DNA from: Haloflavibacter putidus
GTDB taxonomy: Bacteria; Bacteroidota; Bacteroidia; Flavobacteriales; Flavobacteriaceae
DNA length: 64,000 nucleotides
NCBI RefSeq assembly: GCF_006546625.1
Contig: NZ_VIAR01000015.1
Coordinates: forward strand, 1-64,000
Direction: 5' to 3'
The notes beneath the pieces are model-generated. The model was not told the origin of the DNA and searched no databases. It saw only the letters and a list, made by a program, of their open reading frames with translations. The translations under genes and the position numbers were made by a program. This document shows positions 45,406-54,241 of the stretch, in pieces. Each line of letters opens with the position of its first letter. Position 1 is the first letter of the stretch.

Positions 45406-45849
45406 ATGCAAAAACTAAATTTCCCATCGTATACTTTTCGTTTCAAAAGTAAGGAAAATAAAACGGCTATTTTTGATGTCTTGCGTAAAAAATTTGTCGT
45501 GCTTACGCCGGAAGAATGGGTGCGGCAGCATTGCGTTCAATTTTTACTGAAGGAAAAAAATTATCCCATGCAATTATTAAATGCCGAAAAAGAAATACGT
45601 TTGCATAAATTGAGCAAACGCTATGATTTAGTCGGTTTTAAGCCGGACGGAAAAATCAATTTAATTGTAGAATGCAAAGCACCTTCCGTAAAGATAACCC
45701 AAGAAACTTTTGATCAAATTGCACGTTATAATTTAGCTTTAAAAGCAGATTATTTAATGCTCACCAATGGGATAAATCATTATTTTTGCAGATTAGATTA
45801 CACGGCAGAAAAATATTGGTTTTTACGCGATATTCCTGCTTATGCTTAG
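45406..45849 (+). CDS. HsdR N-terminal-domain protein (type I restriction R-like)
   Basis: 147 residues, a stand-alone nuclease-like domain. YDLVGFKPDGKINLIVECKAP has the PD-(D/E)XK pattern (Asp, then E-C-K), and the preceding EEWVRQHCVQFLL is the family's conserved entry. Bacteroidota carry a single such protein without helicase or methylase subunits. Function is unknown; it need not be a restriction enzyme. It lies 82 bp from divergent holA. Confidence 0.85.
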   Translation: MQKLNFPSYTFRFKSKENKTAIFDVLRKKFVVLTPEEWVRQHCVQFLLKEKNYPMQLLNAEKEIRLHKLSKRYDLVGFKPDGKINLIVECKAPSVKITQETFDQIARYNLALKADYLMLTNGINHYFCRLDYTAEKYWFLRDIPAYA

Positions 45850-45873
45850 TTTCCTATTAAAAATTATAAAACA

Positions 45874-46878
45874 TTGAAAACAGCGGTAGTTATTTTAAAT
45901 TGGAACGGGAAAGCTTTGCTGGAAAAATTTTTACCTTCTGTGGTAAAATACTCGCCAGAAGCTAGTATTTATGTAGCAGACAACGCCTCTACAGATGCCT
46001 CTGTTGCTTTTGTAAAAGACCAATTTTCTAGTGTAAAACTAATTTGCTTAGCGAAAAATGGCGGGTATGCAAAAGGCTATAATCAAGCCTTAGCACAATT
46101 AGAAGAAGATATTTTTATTTTACTGAATAGCGATGTAGAAGTAACCCAAAATTGGTTAATACCTATTATAGCAGCTTTTAAAGAAGATCTGCAACTTGGC
46201 GCTGCCCAACCAAAACTATTAGACCATAAAAATAAAGCTTATTTTGAATATGCCGGCGCCGCGGGCGGTTTTATAGACCGTTTAGGCTATCCTTTTTGCA
46301 GAGGTCGCATTTTTGACACCATAGAAAAAGACAAAGGTCAATACAACGATACTTGCGAAATTTTTTGGGCAAGCGGAGCTTGTTTGGCGATAAGAAAAAA
46401 TGTGTTTGAGCAAGCCGGAAAATTAGACGAAGACTATTTTGCTCATCAAGAAGAAATTGACTTATGTTGGCGTGTAAAAAATTTAGGTTATCGCGTAGTT
46501 TACTTGGGCAATAGCACGGTATATCACGTTGGCGGCGCAACTTTGCACGCCATGCATCCTAAAAAGACTTATTTAAATTTTAGAAATTCGTTGTATAATT
46601 TATTAAAAAACACTCCCGGCAACAAGGTTTGGTTGTACATTTTCTTACGAATGCTTTTAGACGGTCTTGCCGGAATTAAATTTTTAATAGATCGCAAACC
46701 ACGACACTTTTTAGCAATTTTAAAAGCCCATGCTTCGTTTTACGGGAATTTTACATTGTTTTTAAAAAAACGAAAAACTTATAATAATAAACATATACAG
46801 CCTGCGTTTAAAGCAATAGTAATAGCGTATTATTTGTATAAAAAACGCTATTTTGAGCAATTATCCAGCAAGCCATAA
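45874..46878 (+). CDS. Family 2 glycosyltransferase
   Basis: 334 residues from a TTG start (45874); no ATG lies in the conserved N terminus. VVILNWNGKALLEKFLPSV and YVADNASTDASVAF bind the nucleotide sugar; LLNSDVEVTQNW is the metal-binding region, and FWASGACLAIRKNVFEQAG plus DEDYFAHQEEIDLCWRV hold the catalytic Glu/Asp. Rhamnosyltransferase-like in appearance; acceptor unknown. It follows the HsdR-N gene by 24 bp. Confidence 0.9.
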   Translation: MKTAVVILNWNGKALLEKFLPSVVKYSPEASIYVADNASTDASVAFVKDQFSSVKLICLAKNGGYAKGYNQALAQLEEDIFILLNSDVEVTQNWLIPIIAAFKEDLQLGAAQPKLLDHKNKAYFEYAGAAGGFIDRLGYPFCRGRIFDTIEKDKGQYNDTCEIFWASGACLAIRKNVFEQAGKLDEDYFAHQEEIDLCWRVKNLGYRVVYLGNSTVYHVGGATLHAMHPKKTYLNFRNSLYNLLKNTPGNKVWLYIFLRMLLDGLAGIKFLIDRKPRHFLAILKAHASFYGNFTLFLKKRKTYNNKHIQPAFKAIVIAYYLYKKRYFEQLSSKP

Positions 46879-46916
46879 AAATATGTTAATAAAAGCGGTT
46901 TGTAGGCTAATTTTAA

Positions 46917-46924
46917 TAATTTTG
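46917..46924 (+). promoter_or_regulatory. -7 promoter element (TAATTTTG) of the OmpA gene
   Basis: Fits TAnnTTTG, 28 bp before the ATG at 46953. A TTTG at 46899-46902 is a possible -33 box but the gap (14 bp) is short. Confidence 0.45.
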
Positions 46925-46952
46925 AACATCAAATATTTTTAAATCACTTGTT

Positions 46953-47804
46953 ATGAGAAAAGGTTTTTTATTGGCTGCACTTGCAGCAGTCTTTTTAACT
47001 TCTTGCGTATCGCAGAAAAAATATGCGGAATTAGAAGACAAACAAAAAGACACCCAAGATTTATTGAACACCGCCACGGTTAAATTAAATTCTTGTTTGG
47101 AAGACAAAAAAAATAAAGTAAGCAGTTTAGAGTCACAAATCAATACGTTGCAAAACACCAATGCAGCTTTATTATCAAGTCAGAGTGACCTTTCTACCCT
47201 TTCTAAACAAGGGGCCGAAAATTTAGAGCGTTCTTTAGAAAGTATTAAAGAAAAAGACTTGCAAATTAAGACAATGCGCGAAGCAATCAATAAAAAAGAT
47301 TCGGTTACTTTGGCATTGGTTACCAGTTTAAAAGGTGCTTTAGGAAGTTTAGATGATGAGGACATCCAGATAAACGTAGAAAAAGGAGTAGTATTTGTTT
47401 CTATTTCTGATAAATTACTTTTCCAAAGCGGAAGCTATAAAGTTTCTAACCGCGCACGTGAAGTATTAGGAAAAGTTGCTAAAGTAGTTAAAAACAAGCC
47501 GGACTTTGAGTTTATGGTAGAAGGTCACACAGATACAGACCCAATTAGTACTAGCTGTATGGAAGACAACTGGGATTTATCTGTAAAACGTGCTACCTCT
47601 ATCGTACGTATTTTACAAAACGAATTTAACGTAGAGCCTGCGCGTATGACAGCTGCCGGCCGCGGAGAATATATTCCTGTTGCAGGAAACGAATCTTCTG
47701 CAGGAAAAGCCAAAAACAGAAGAACACGAATTGTAGTTCTGCCTAAATTAGATCAATTCTTTGGAATGATTGAAGATGGTATGAAACAAGCGTCTAAAAA
47801 TTAA
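46953..47804 (+). CDS. OmpA-family lipoprotein with coiled coil
   Basis: 283 residues. Lipoprotein signal MRKGFLLAALAAVFLTSC (Cys18). A coiled-coil region lies at about 20-110, rich in Leu, Glu, Lys and Gln. The OmpA domain is at about 135-270: FEFMVEGHTDTDPISTSC, NWDLSVKRATSIVRILQNEF, and AKNRRTRIVVLPK, which bind peptidoglycan. Probably an outer-membrane lipoprotein tethered to the wall, as in Pal-like proteins. It has its own -7 element. Confidence 0.9.
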   Translation: MRKGFLLAALAAVFLTSCVSQKKYAELEDKQKDTQDLLNTATVKLNSCLEDKKNKVSSLESQINTLQNTNAALLSSQSDLSTLSKQGAENLERSLESIKEKDLQIKTMREAINKKDSVTLALVTSLKGALGSLDDEDIQINVEKGVVFVSISDKLLFQSGSYKVSNRAREVLGKVAKVVKNKPDFEFMVEGHTDTDPISTSCMEDNWDLSVKRATSIVRILQNEFNVEPARMTAAGRGEYIPVAGNESSAGKAKNRRTRIVVLPKLDQFFGMIEDGMKQASKN

Positions 47805-47876
47805 ATGATAATTTGAATAGCTTCTTAATCGTAAATATTGACATCATTAGAGATATTGCGTTTTAAGAAGCTTTGT

Positions 47877-47934
47877 TCATTTTCTTTGCTTTGTATTCCT
47901 CTCGTTTCACTCGTCGGATACAAGAGAAAACGAA
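47877..47934. repeat. Dispersed 58-bp repeat, copy 1
   Basis: From TTCATTTTCTTTGC to GAGAAAACGAA, about nine positions in ten shared with 48846-48904 in direct orientation. The two halves are an imperfect inverted repeat, so it can form a hairpin. Confidence 0.8.
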
Positions 47935-48037
47935 CCAATCCCCAAATAGATTTGGGGACAAAAATTCTTTACGGATAAGCTTAGCTACACTGAAGAAAAA
48001 GAATTAAAATAGCAAAAGCTATTATATTGTATTCACG

Positions 48038-48706
48038 TTAATAGTTTTTAAAATACGGTTCATATTGCAAAACCCTAAAATCTATAGTATTGATTTTGGG
48101 GTTTTGTTTTTTTAAGGTTTTATATAAAGCCATACTTCCCACTGCCCTATTTGCCGCGCCAGATGGCGCCGTTAAAGAAACGGTTTTTATTATACGATTT
48201 TCTTCTAATTGAAATTGATAAATTCTAGGCACCGATTGGTTTACCGTTTTTAATTTTATCTCCGGATAGTTTTTTACGTGTTTCCTAAAAAAGTACTCCG
48301 GCCCTTTTTTAGAATTGCCTCCGGTAAATAAAAGTGTTTGTATAGATTTGTGTTCCTTCAAAATTGGAATTAACGGCCGCAATTCTGCTTTTTGCATGCC
48401 AATGTCAGAAGCGTCAATTTTTTCGCGATAAGCTACTTCTACCATATCGCAAATGCCAATTCTCTGTCTATGTAAAAAATCTTCGCGCTGTTGTATGGCT
48501 TTTGCTGTGTTTTCGAAATCTAAATCCAATTCAAAGATCTTATCTATTATTTGCCATAATTGTCCGTCCCGACTTCCGTAACAAAAATCTACATCGCCGG
48601 GCTTCAATTCTCCGGTGGTAAAACGCGGTGGCGGCAAAGTGCCAACTATTAGTTTTGTAGCAGTTTCAGGAATATATGGTTTGTAAGGGTGTTGGTGTTT
48701 AAACAT
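48038..48706 (-). CDS. Uracil-DNA glycosylase-family protein
   Basis: 222 residues. KLIVGTLPPPRFTTGEL near 18-34 is the family's N-terminal glycine/proline-rich active-site region, and TLLFTGGNSKKGPEYFF near 128-144 a second conserved part; TVSLTAPSGAANRAVGS near 178-194 resembles the LPSPS-like C-terminal motif. The classic catalytic residues are not obvious, so it could be a DNA-binding relative rather than an active glycosylase. Confidence 0.75.
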   Translation of the reverse strand: MFKHQHPYKPYIPETATKLIVGTLPPPRFTTGELKPGDVDFCYGSRDGQLWQIIDKIFELDLDFENTAKAIQQREDFLHRQRIGICDMVEVAYREKIDASDIGMQKAELRPLIPILKEHKSIQTLLFTGGNSKKGPEYFFRKHVKNYPEIKLKTVNQSVPRIYQFQLEENRIIKTVSLTAPSGAANRAVGSMALYKTLKKQNPKINTIDFRVLQYEPYFKNY

Positions 48707-49158
48707 TGGTTTTGAAATGCTATTTTGAGGTTTTATTTAAGAGGTTTTAAACTTTTTAAACGGTCTTTGACTGCGCTATCATTGACATATTTTCATAAAG
48801 AACTGGTTTAAAGCGATTTTAATATTGCATTTAAAATAATCTCTTTTCATTTTCTTTGCTTTGTATTCCTCTCACTCTGCTCGTCGGATACAAGAGAAAA
48901 CGAAACAAAAGAAAAGGCGCTTTTTCTAAGGTATTTTTCAGCAAAGCTGAAAACCAGTTTTGTTTTGCTAAAATCTTTCCAAGGCTTCAAGACTTTTTAA
49001 CGCAAAACAAAACTTATACTGAAGAAAAAGATTGCAAAGCGCTGCTTTGAAACGTCAATTTTGCCACTTTTCAAATTTTTTGTAGTGGGTCTCAGACTGA
49101 CAATTGCGTTCAGTCTGACATTACTTGTCACACTGAGCGCAGACGAAGTTTTATTTTT
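48707..49158. other. Intergenic region made of dispersed repeats
   Basis: 452 bp. It contains inverted partners of the 42984-43407 repeats (48770-48835, 49058-49105), the second copy of a 58-bp repeat (48846-48904), and a hairpin CAGACTGA / TCAGTCTG (49093-49117) lying 42 bp past the pyc stop. The plus-strand frame at 48856-49050 is inside these repeats and not counted as a gene. Confidence 0.6.
48846..48904. repeat. Dispersed 58-bp repeat, copy 2
   Basis: Partner of 47877-47934; the only clustered differences are in the CTC(GTTTCAC / ACTCTGC)TCG segment in the middle. Confidence 0.8.
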
Positions 49159-52100
49159 CTACTCCATTTCTACTACCAAATCGTCGCTGTGAACCATTGT
49201 GTTTTCGGATAGGTGTATTTTTTTGACCTTTCCGTTGGTGTTGGCGGTTATGGTGGTTCCCATTTTCATGGCTTCTATTACAAAAAGTGGTTGATTTTTT
49301 TGCACCTCATCGCCTTCTTTTACCATAATAGATGCTAACGAACCTTGTAAAGGAGCGCCAACTTCTTTTGGGTTGTCTTTATCTACTTTTTTGTGTACCA
49401 CTTTCTCTACGGCAATACTTTCGTCTTTAATATTTGCCGCTCTTGTTTGTCCGTTAACTTTAAAGAAAACCGCTTTTTCGCCTTCGTCGTCTGCTTCGGT
49501 TATAGAAATGAGTTCTATTAACAGAGTTTTTCCTTTGTCAAGTTCTACAATTATTTCTTCGCCGGGTTGCATTCCGTAAAAGAAATTTTTGGTAGGTATT
49601 TGCATCACTTTACCGTATTTGATGTAATGCTCGTACAATTCCGTAAAGACTTTAGGGTACAATTTATAGGACAGAAAATCTGTTATATCCCATTCTCTAT
49701 CCATACCTTGTTTAAACTCTTTTTTAAAGTCGGCAAATTCTTTATCAAAATCTATTGGTTCTAAATGTGCGTTTGGTCTGTCTGTATATGGTTTTTCATC
49801 CCGCAATACAATTTTTTGCACCTTTTCCGGGAAACCGCCAACCGGCTGACCCAAATCTCCTTTAAAGAAGCTCTTAACCGATTCCGGAAAGGAAAGGCTA
49901 TCTCCTTTCTCTAAAAACTCTTGAATGCTTAGATTGTTGCTTACCAGATATTGTGCCATATCTCCCACTACTTTACTACTTGGCGTAACTTTTATCACGT
50001 TACCAAAAAGTTCGTTTACTTGCGCGTACATATCGGTAATTTCTGTAAACCGATCTTTTAAACCTAAAGATTCTGCTTGCGGAATTAAATTAGAATACTG
50101 TCCGCCAGGAATTTCGTGTTTGTAAACCTCTGCAGTACCAGATTTTAATCCGGACTCAAACGGATAATAATATTCGCGAACATCTGACCAATAGGTTGCA
50201 TACTCGTTAAGTTTATTGATGTCTAATTTATTTTCACGCTCTTGGTAGCGCATACTTTCTGCCATTGCGTTAAAATTAGGCTGTGAGGTAAGTCCGCTTA
50301 ATCCTGCCAAAGCAACATCTACCACATCTACACCGGCTTCTATAGCTTTGGTGTAGGTAGCAGATTGGATGGAAGACGTGTCGTGCGTATGTAAATGAAT
50401 AGGTATATTTACCTCGTCTTTAAGCGCGGTAATCAACTCTTTTGCGGCATACGGTTTTAAAAGGCCCGCCATATCTTTAATTGCCAAAATATGTGCACCG
50501 GCATTTTCTATATCTTTTGCTAGTTGCAGATAATAATTTAAATCGTATTTAGAAGCTTTTGGGTCTAAAATATCGCCGGTATAACACATAGAACCTTCTG
50601 CAATACCTTTTGTTTGCTTGCGCACGTGTTCTATTGCCGGCCCAATAGATTGCATCCAGTTTTGCGAGTCGAAAATTCTAAAAATATCTACACCATTTTC
50701 CCAAGCTTCAGCTACAAAACGCTCTATTAAATTATCTGGATATGCGGTGTAACCAACGCCATTGGAACCACGTAAAAGCATTTGAAAAAGCACATTAGGA
50801 ATGGCTTTGCGCAAAACACGCAAACGCTCCCACGGATTTTCTTTTAGAAAACGCATACAAACATCAAAAGTAGCGCCGCCCCAAACTTCCATACTAAAAA
50901 CTTCGGGATGGTTTTTGGCAAAACCTTCGGCCACTTTTTCCAAATCGTAGGTTCGCATTCTGGTAGCCAACAAACTTTGGTGCGCATCGCGCATTGTGGT
51001 ATCTGTATAATGAATTTTCTTTTCGTTTTTTAGCCATTTAGAAAATTCGTCCGGTCCTAATTCCGTTAAGAGATCTTTAGTACCTTTGGGATAAGCAGCT
51101 TGCTTATCGTACTTAGGAACTTGCGGTTTGATTAATTTTTTGTTGGGATCTATAAAATTTACATCCGGATTTCCGTTTACGATAATATCTCCCAAAAAGT
51201 TGAGCATTTTTGTCGCTCGGTTTCGGGGTTCTTTAATATCAAAAAGTTCCGGCGTGTTTTTAATGTAGTTTACAGTAACTTTTCCTTCCCTAAAGGTAGC
51301 ATCTTTTAAAATATTGTCTAAAAACGCCATATTGGTTTTTACACCACGTACGCGAAATTCTGCCAAGGCACGACGCATTTTACGGCAAGCACCGTCTAAA
51401 GTACGACTATTAGCGGTAATTTTGGTTAACATAGAATCAAAAAACGGCGAAACCGAAACGCCTTGATAAACGCTACCGGCATCTAAACGAATACCAAAAC
51501 CACTGGCGCTACGATAGGTTGTAATTGTGCCATAATCCGGTTTAAAATCGTTTTTAGGATCTTCTGTAGTAATACGACATTGCACGGCATAGCCGGTAGT
51601 TTTTACTTTATCCTGGCCGTAAATTTTTATTTGCTGATCTGATAATTTATAGCCGCCGGCAATAAATAATTGTGATTTTACAATATCTATTCCAGTAACT
51701 ACTTCGGTAACCGTATGTTCTACCTGAATACGCGGATTTACCTCTATAAAATAGATGCTTTGGTCTTGATCTACCAAAAACTCTACCGTACCAGCGTTGT
51801 TATAATTTACCGCTTTACCAATATCTAAAGCATATTTGTAGAGTTTGTTTTTAACCTCTTCCGGTAACTCTACAGATGGCGCAATTTCTATTACTTTTTG
51901 GTAACGACGCTGTACCGAGCAATCTCTTTCAAAAAGATGCACCAAATTGCCGTGTTGATCTCCTAGAATTTGAATTTCTATGTGTTTGGGATTTTCTACA
52001 AACTTTTCTATAAAAACGGTATCGTCTCCAAAGGCATTTGCAGCTTCGCGTTTAGACTCCGGATAGGCTTTTTTAAGTTCGTCTTGGTTGTGTAAAACAC

Positions 52101-52611
52101 GCATTCCGCGTCCGCCGCCGCCAGAAGCTGCTTTTAACATAACCGGATAGCCAATTCTGTCTGCTTCTTTTAGCGCAATATCAACAGAAGACAATTCTTC
52201 TTTATTGCTTTCTATAACCGGAACATTGCTGTCTATGGCTACTTTTTTGGCCATAACTTTGTCTCCCAAAGCTTTGAGGATAGAAACATCTGGTCCCACA
52301 AAAATTATATCGTTATCTTGGCAAGCTTGGGCAAAAGCAGCATTTTCTGATAAAAATCCGTAGCCCGGATGTATGGCATCTATATTATTTTCTTTGGCAA
52401 TGCGTATAATCTTGTCTATATCTAGATAAGGTTTTAATGGCTCGTCGTCTTCGCCAATTTGGTAAGCTTCGTCTGCTTTATACCGGTGAAGCGAATATCT
52501 GTCTTCGAAGGTGTAGATACCAACGGTGCGCAGACCAATTTCTGTACAGGCTCTAAAGATCCTAATTGCAATTTCGCCGCGGTTTGCTACAAGTACTTTA
52601 TTGATTTTCAT
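49159..52611 (-). CDS. pyc: Pyruvate carboxylase
   Basis: 1150 residues from the ATG at 52611 (MKINKVLVANRGEIAIRIFR); the frame opens 48 bp earlier. It makes oxaloacetate from pyruvate and CO2 using biotin. Domains in order: biotin carboxylase (1-460; ATP-grasp loop KAASGGGGRGMR, EVNPRIQVEHTVTE), carboxyltransferase (about 540-820; DTTMRDAHQSLLATRMRT, IKDMAGLLKP), allosteric/tetramerisation region, and C-terminal biotin carrier with EAMKMGT (biotinyl Lys). Full length and intact. Monocistronic. Confidence 0.96.
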   Translation of the reverse strand: MKINKVLVANRGEIAIRIFRACTEIGLRTVGIYTFEDRYSLHRYKADEAYQIGEDDEPLKPYLDIDKIIRIAKENNIDAIHPGYGFLSENAAFAQACQDNDIIFVGPDVSILKALGDKVMAKKVAIDSNVPVIESNKEELSSVDIALKEADRIGYPVMLKAASGGGGRGMRVLHNQDELKKAYPESKREAANAFGDDTVFIEKFVENPKHIEIQILGDQHGNLVHLFERDCSVQRRYQKVIEIAPSVELPEEVKNKLYKYALDIGKAVNYNNAGTVEFLVDQDQSIYFIEVNPRIQVEHTVTEVVTGIDIVKSQLFIAGGYKLSDQQIKIYGQDKVKTTGYAVQCRITTEDPKNDFKPDYGTITTYRSASGFGIRLDAGSVYQGVSVSPFFDSMLTKITANSRTLDGACRKMRRALAEFRVRGVKTNMAFLDNILKDATFREGKVTVNYIKNTPELFDIKEPRNRATKMLNFLGDIIVNGNPDVNFIDPNKKLIKPQVPKYDKQAAYPKGTKDLLTELGPDEFSKWLKNEKKIHYTDTTMRDAHQSLLATRMRTYDLEKVAEGFAKNHPEVFSMEVWGGATFDVCMRFLKENPWERLRVLRKAIPNVLFQMLLRGSNGVGYTAYPDNLIERFVAEAWENGVDIFRIFDSQNWMQSIGPAIEHVRKQTKGIAEGSMCYTGDILDPKASKYDLNYYLQLAKDIENAGAHILAIKDMAGLLKPYAAKELITALKDEVNIPIHLHTHDTSSIQSATYTKAIEAGVDVVDVALAGLSGLTSQPNFNAMAESMRYQERENKLDINKLNEYATYWSDVREYYYPFESGLKSGTAEVYKHEIPGGQYSNLIPQAESLGLKDRFTEITDMYAQVNELFGNVIKVTPSSKVVGDMAQYLVSNNLSIQEFLEKGDSLSFPESVKSFFKGDLGQPVGGFPEKVQKIVLRDEKPYTDRPNAHLEPIDFDKEFADFKKEFKQGMDREWDITDFLSYKLYPKVFTELYEHYIKYGKVMQIPTKNFFYGMQPGEEIIVELDKGKTLLIELISITEADDEGEKAVFFKVNGQTRAANIKDESIAVEKVVHKKVDKDNPKEVGAPLQGSLASIMVKEGDEVQKNQPLFVIEAMKMGTTITANTNGKVKKIHLSENTMVHSDDLVVEME

Positions 52612-52732
52612 GGTGTGTGTTTTGTGGTTTTGTAGTTGTTTAAAAAGTGTTGGCGTCAATATCGGTATTTTTGAAGTTTTAGCTAGATACTTTATTTTTT
52701 TTTTAACCTTCCGGGGGAAAATGAAGTTGCGT

Positions 52733-52855
52733 GTTGAGTGATCAGTGATTAGTGTTGAGTGTTGAGTGTTGAGTGATTAGTTGTGAAAAAAATGAAATTG
52801 AAGTTGAAATTGAAATTGAAGTTGAGTGTTTAGTGATCAGTTTGGTGTTGAAGTT
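52733..52855 (+). repeat. Low-complexity repeats of GTTGAGT and GAAATT words
   Basis: The heptamer GTTGAGT and relatives (GTGATTAGT, GTGATCAGT) recur, then AAATTGAAGTT-type words repeat several times. The tract extends as TTGAAATTGAAATTG near 52906. No frame. Confidence 0.85.
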
Positions 52856-52867
52856 CAAAATGTACAT

Positions 52868-52900
52868 CCCATCCCCAGCCCTTCCCTGAGGGAAGGGAGT
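52868..52900. repeat. Dispersed 33-bp palindromic repeat, copy 3
   Basis: Identical to 23852-23884 except for the last base; hairpin CCCTTCCC-TGA-GGGAAGGG. Confidence 0.85.
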
Positions 52901-53044
52901 TTGTTTTGAAATTGAAATTGAAAGTGAAAGTGAGTTTTATAACTTTCTTTAATTTACTGATTTTTGGGTTTTTGGGATTGAGTTTTTTAGTTTTTGTCTA
53001 TTTTTTTGGTTATCTTAGAAGGTTGTTTTTTAATTTTTTAGCTT

Positions 53045-54241
53045 ATGAAAAGTATTATTTTAAAGCCATTTGAGCATCGGGGTAGTTTGCAAATAGGTAT
53101 TTGTTTTGATTATGATGAAGTTTTAAAAGAGCATACTAAAAAAATAAAAGGGGTTCTTTGGTCACGCACGCACAAGTGTTTTTATGTTTTATTTGAACGG
53201 GATACGCAAACTAAATTATTTGAGCATTACCGGAATATGAATTGTTATATAAACTATCGACAGTTATTTGGTCTAGCCGAGTCTCTTCCGCGAAAGCGTA
53301 AAAAAACAAAATTTTTAAAAGTAAATAAGGAAGATCTTTCTAAAAATGGGGTTGGCAGAATGCACCGTTATGTTTCTTATTTACGCGGAAAACGTTTTAG
53401 CGAAAGTACGGTGCGCACTTACTACACTTTTGCTTTAAAATTTGAGGTTTTTTGCCAGAAAGAGCCGGATGCGCTCGTGGATAAGGATGTGACCGATTTT
53501 TTGGAGCAGGTAATTACCAAGCAAAACTATTCGGTTAGCTCTCACCGGCAATGCGTTAGTGCGTTAAAGCATTATGCAGAGCTGTTTGACGTGGTTTTGG
53601 AAAAAGATTGGGATGCTATGCGGCCGTCTAAAAGCAAGTTGTTGCCTACGGTTTTGTCTTTGCAGGAGGTTATACGCTTGTTGCAGGTGACCAAAAATTT
53701 AAAGCATCGTTTTATTATTGCGTTGATTTATTCGTCTGGGTTGCGAATTGGCGAGTTGTTAAATTTGAAGGTGGAGGATATTGATATTGAGCGGAAAGAG
53801 GTTTTTGTGAGAAGTGGCAAAGGCCGAAAAGACCGAGTGGTTATTTTGGCTGAAAGTGTTTTGCCTTTGTTATATAATTACCTGCAAACCTACCGGCCGC
53901 GTTATTTTTTGATTGAAGGTACGGCTATGTCTACTTATAGTAGCAGCAGTGTGCGGAATTTTTTACGGAAATCTGTTAAGCGCGCCAAGATTTTGAAGCG
54001 GGTGACACCGCATACGCTCAGGCACTCTTTTGCGACGCATTTGTTGGAAAACGGGGTAGATTTGCGACTTATTCAGGAATTGTTGGGCCATAGCAAACCG
54101 GAAACCACTATGATTTATACGCACGTTAGCAACAAGCAGTTAATGAACATTAAGAGTCCGTTAGATTCTGCTTTATCGAGCTTACGCCAGTCGGGTTATC
54201 CTGACAAAAAAGTGTTGTTATCCGGAGATTTTAATTTATAA
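53045..54241 (+). CDS. Tyrosine recombinase at the head of the cassette array (putative integron integrase)
   Basis: 398 residues. Residues 1-95 are a Bacteroidota-type extra N-terminal region (KGVLWSRTHKCFYVLFERD). A SAM-like core-binding domain follows at about 103-185, then the catalytic domain. All catalytic residues are present: Arg234 (SSGLRIGEL), Lys259 (GKGRKDR), His323 and Arg326 (PHTLRHSFA), His349 (LLGHS), Tyr358 (MIYTHV). Arg-to-His spacing is 89 residues. That is close to XerD of E. coli (96) and well short of IntI1 (131), so the IntI-specific insertion is absent. Yet the end, IYTHVSNKQLMNIKSPLD, recalls IntI. Same direction as the cassettes; the first boundary is 28 bp after its stop. 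Confidence 0.9.
   Translation: MKSIILKPFEHRGSLQIGICFDYDEVLKEHTKKIKGVLWSRTHKCFYVLFERDTQTKLFEHYRNMNCYINYRQLFGLAESLPRKRKKTKFLKVNKEDLSKNGVGRMHRYVSYLRGKRFSESTVRTYYTFALKFEVFCQKEPDALVDKDVTDFLEQVITKQNYSVSSHRQCVSALKHYAELFDVVLEKDWDAMRPSKSKLLPTVLSLQEVIRLLQVTKNLKHRFIIALIYSSGLRIGELLNLKVEDIDIERKEVFVRSGKGRKDRVVILAESVLPLLYNYLQTYRPRYFLIEGTAMSTYSSSSVRNFLRKSVKRAKILKRVTPHTLRHSFATHLLENGVDLRLIQELLGHSKPETTMIYTHVSNKQLMNIKSPLDSALSSLRQSGYPDKKVLLSGDFNL

Larger units (their letters stand above)
52612..53044. other. Intergenic region upstream of the recombinase
   Basis: 433 bp. It holds low-complexity tandem words (52733-52855 and 52906-52934) and the third copy of the 33-bp palindromic element. TTTTTTTGG with TATCTTAG just before the recombinase ATG at 53045 is a weak promoter candidate. 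Confidence 0.6.

Noticed and set aside
48856..49050. Plus-strand frame of 64 codons
   Set aside because: Built from dispersed repeat sequence present elsewhere without the frame.
53045..54241. Reading the recombinase as ordinary XerC/XerD
   Set aside because: It has an extra 95-residue N-terminal region and heads an attC array 28 bp downstream, so a housekeeping Xer role is less likely, though it lacks the IntI insertion.
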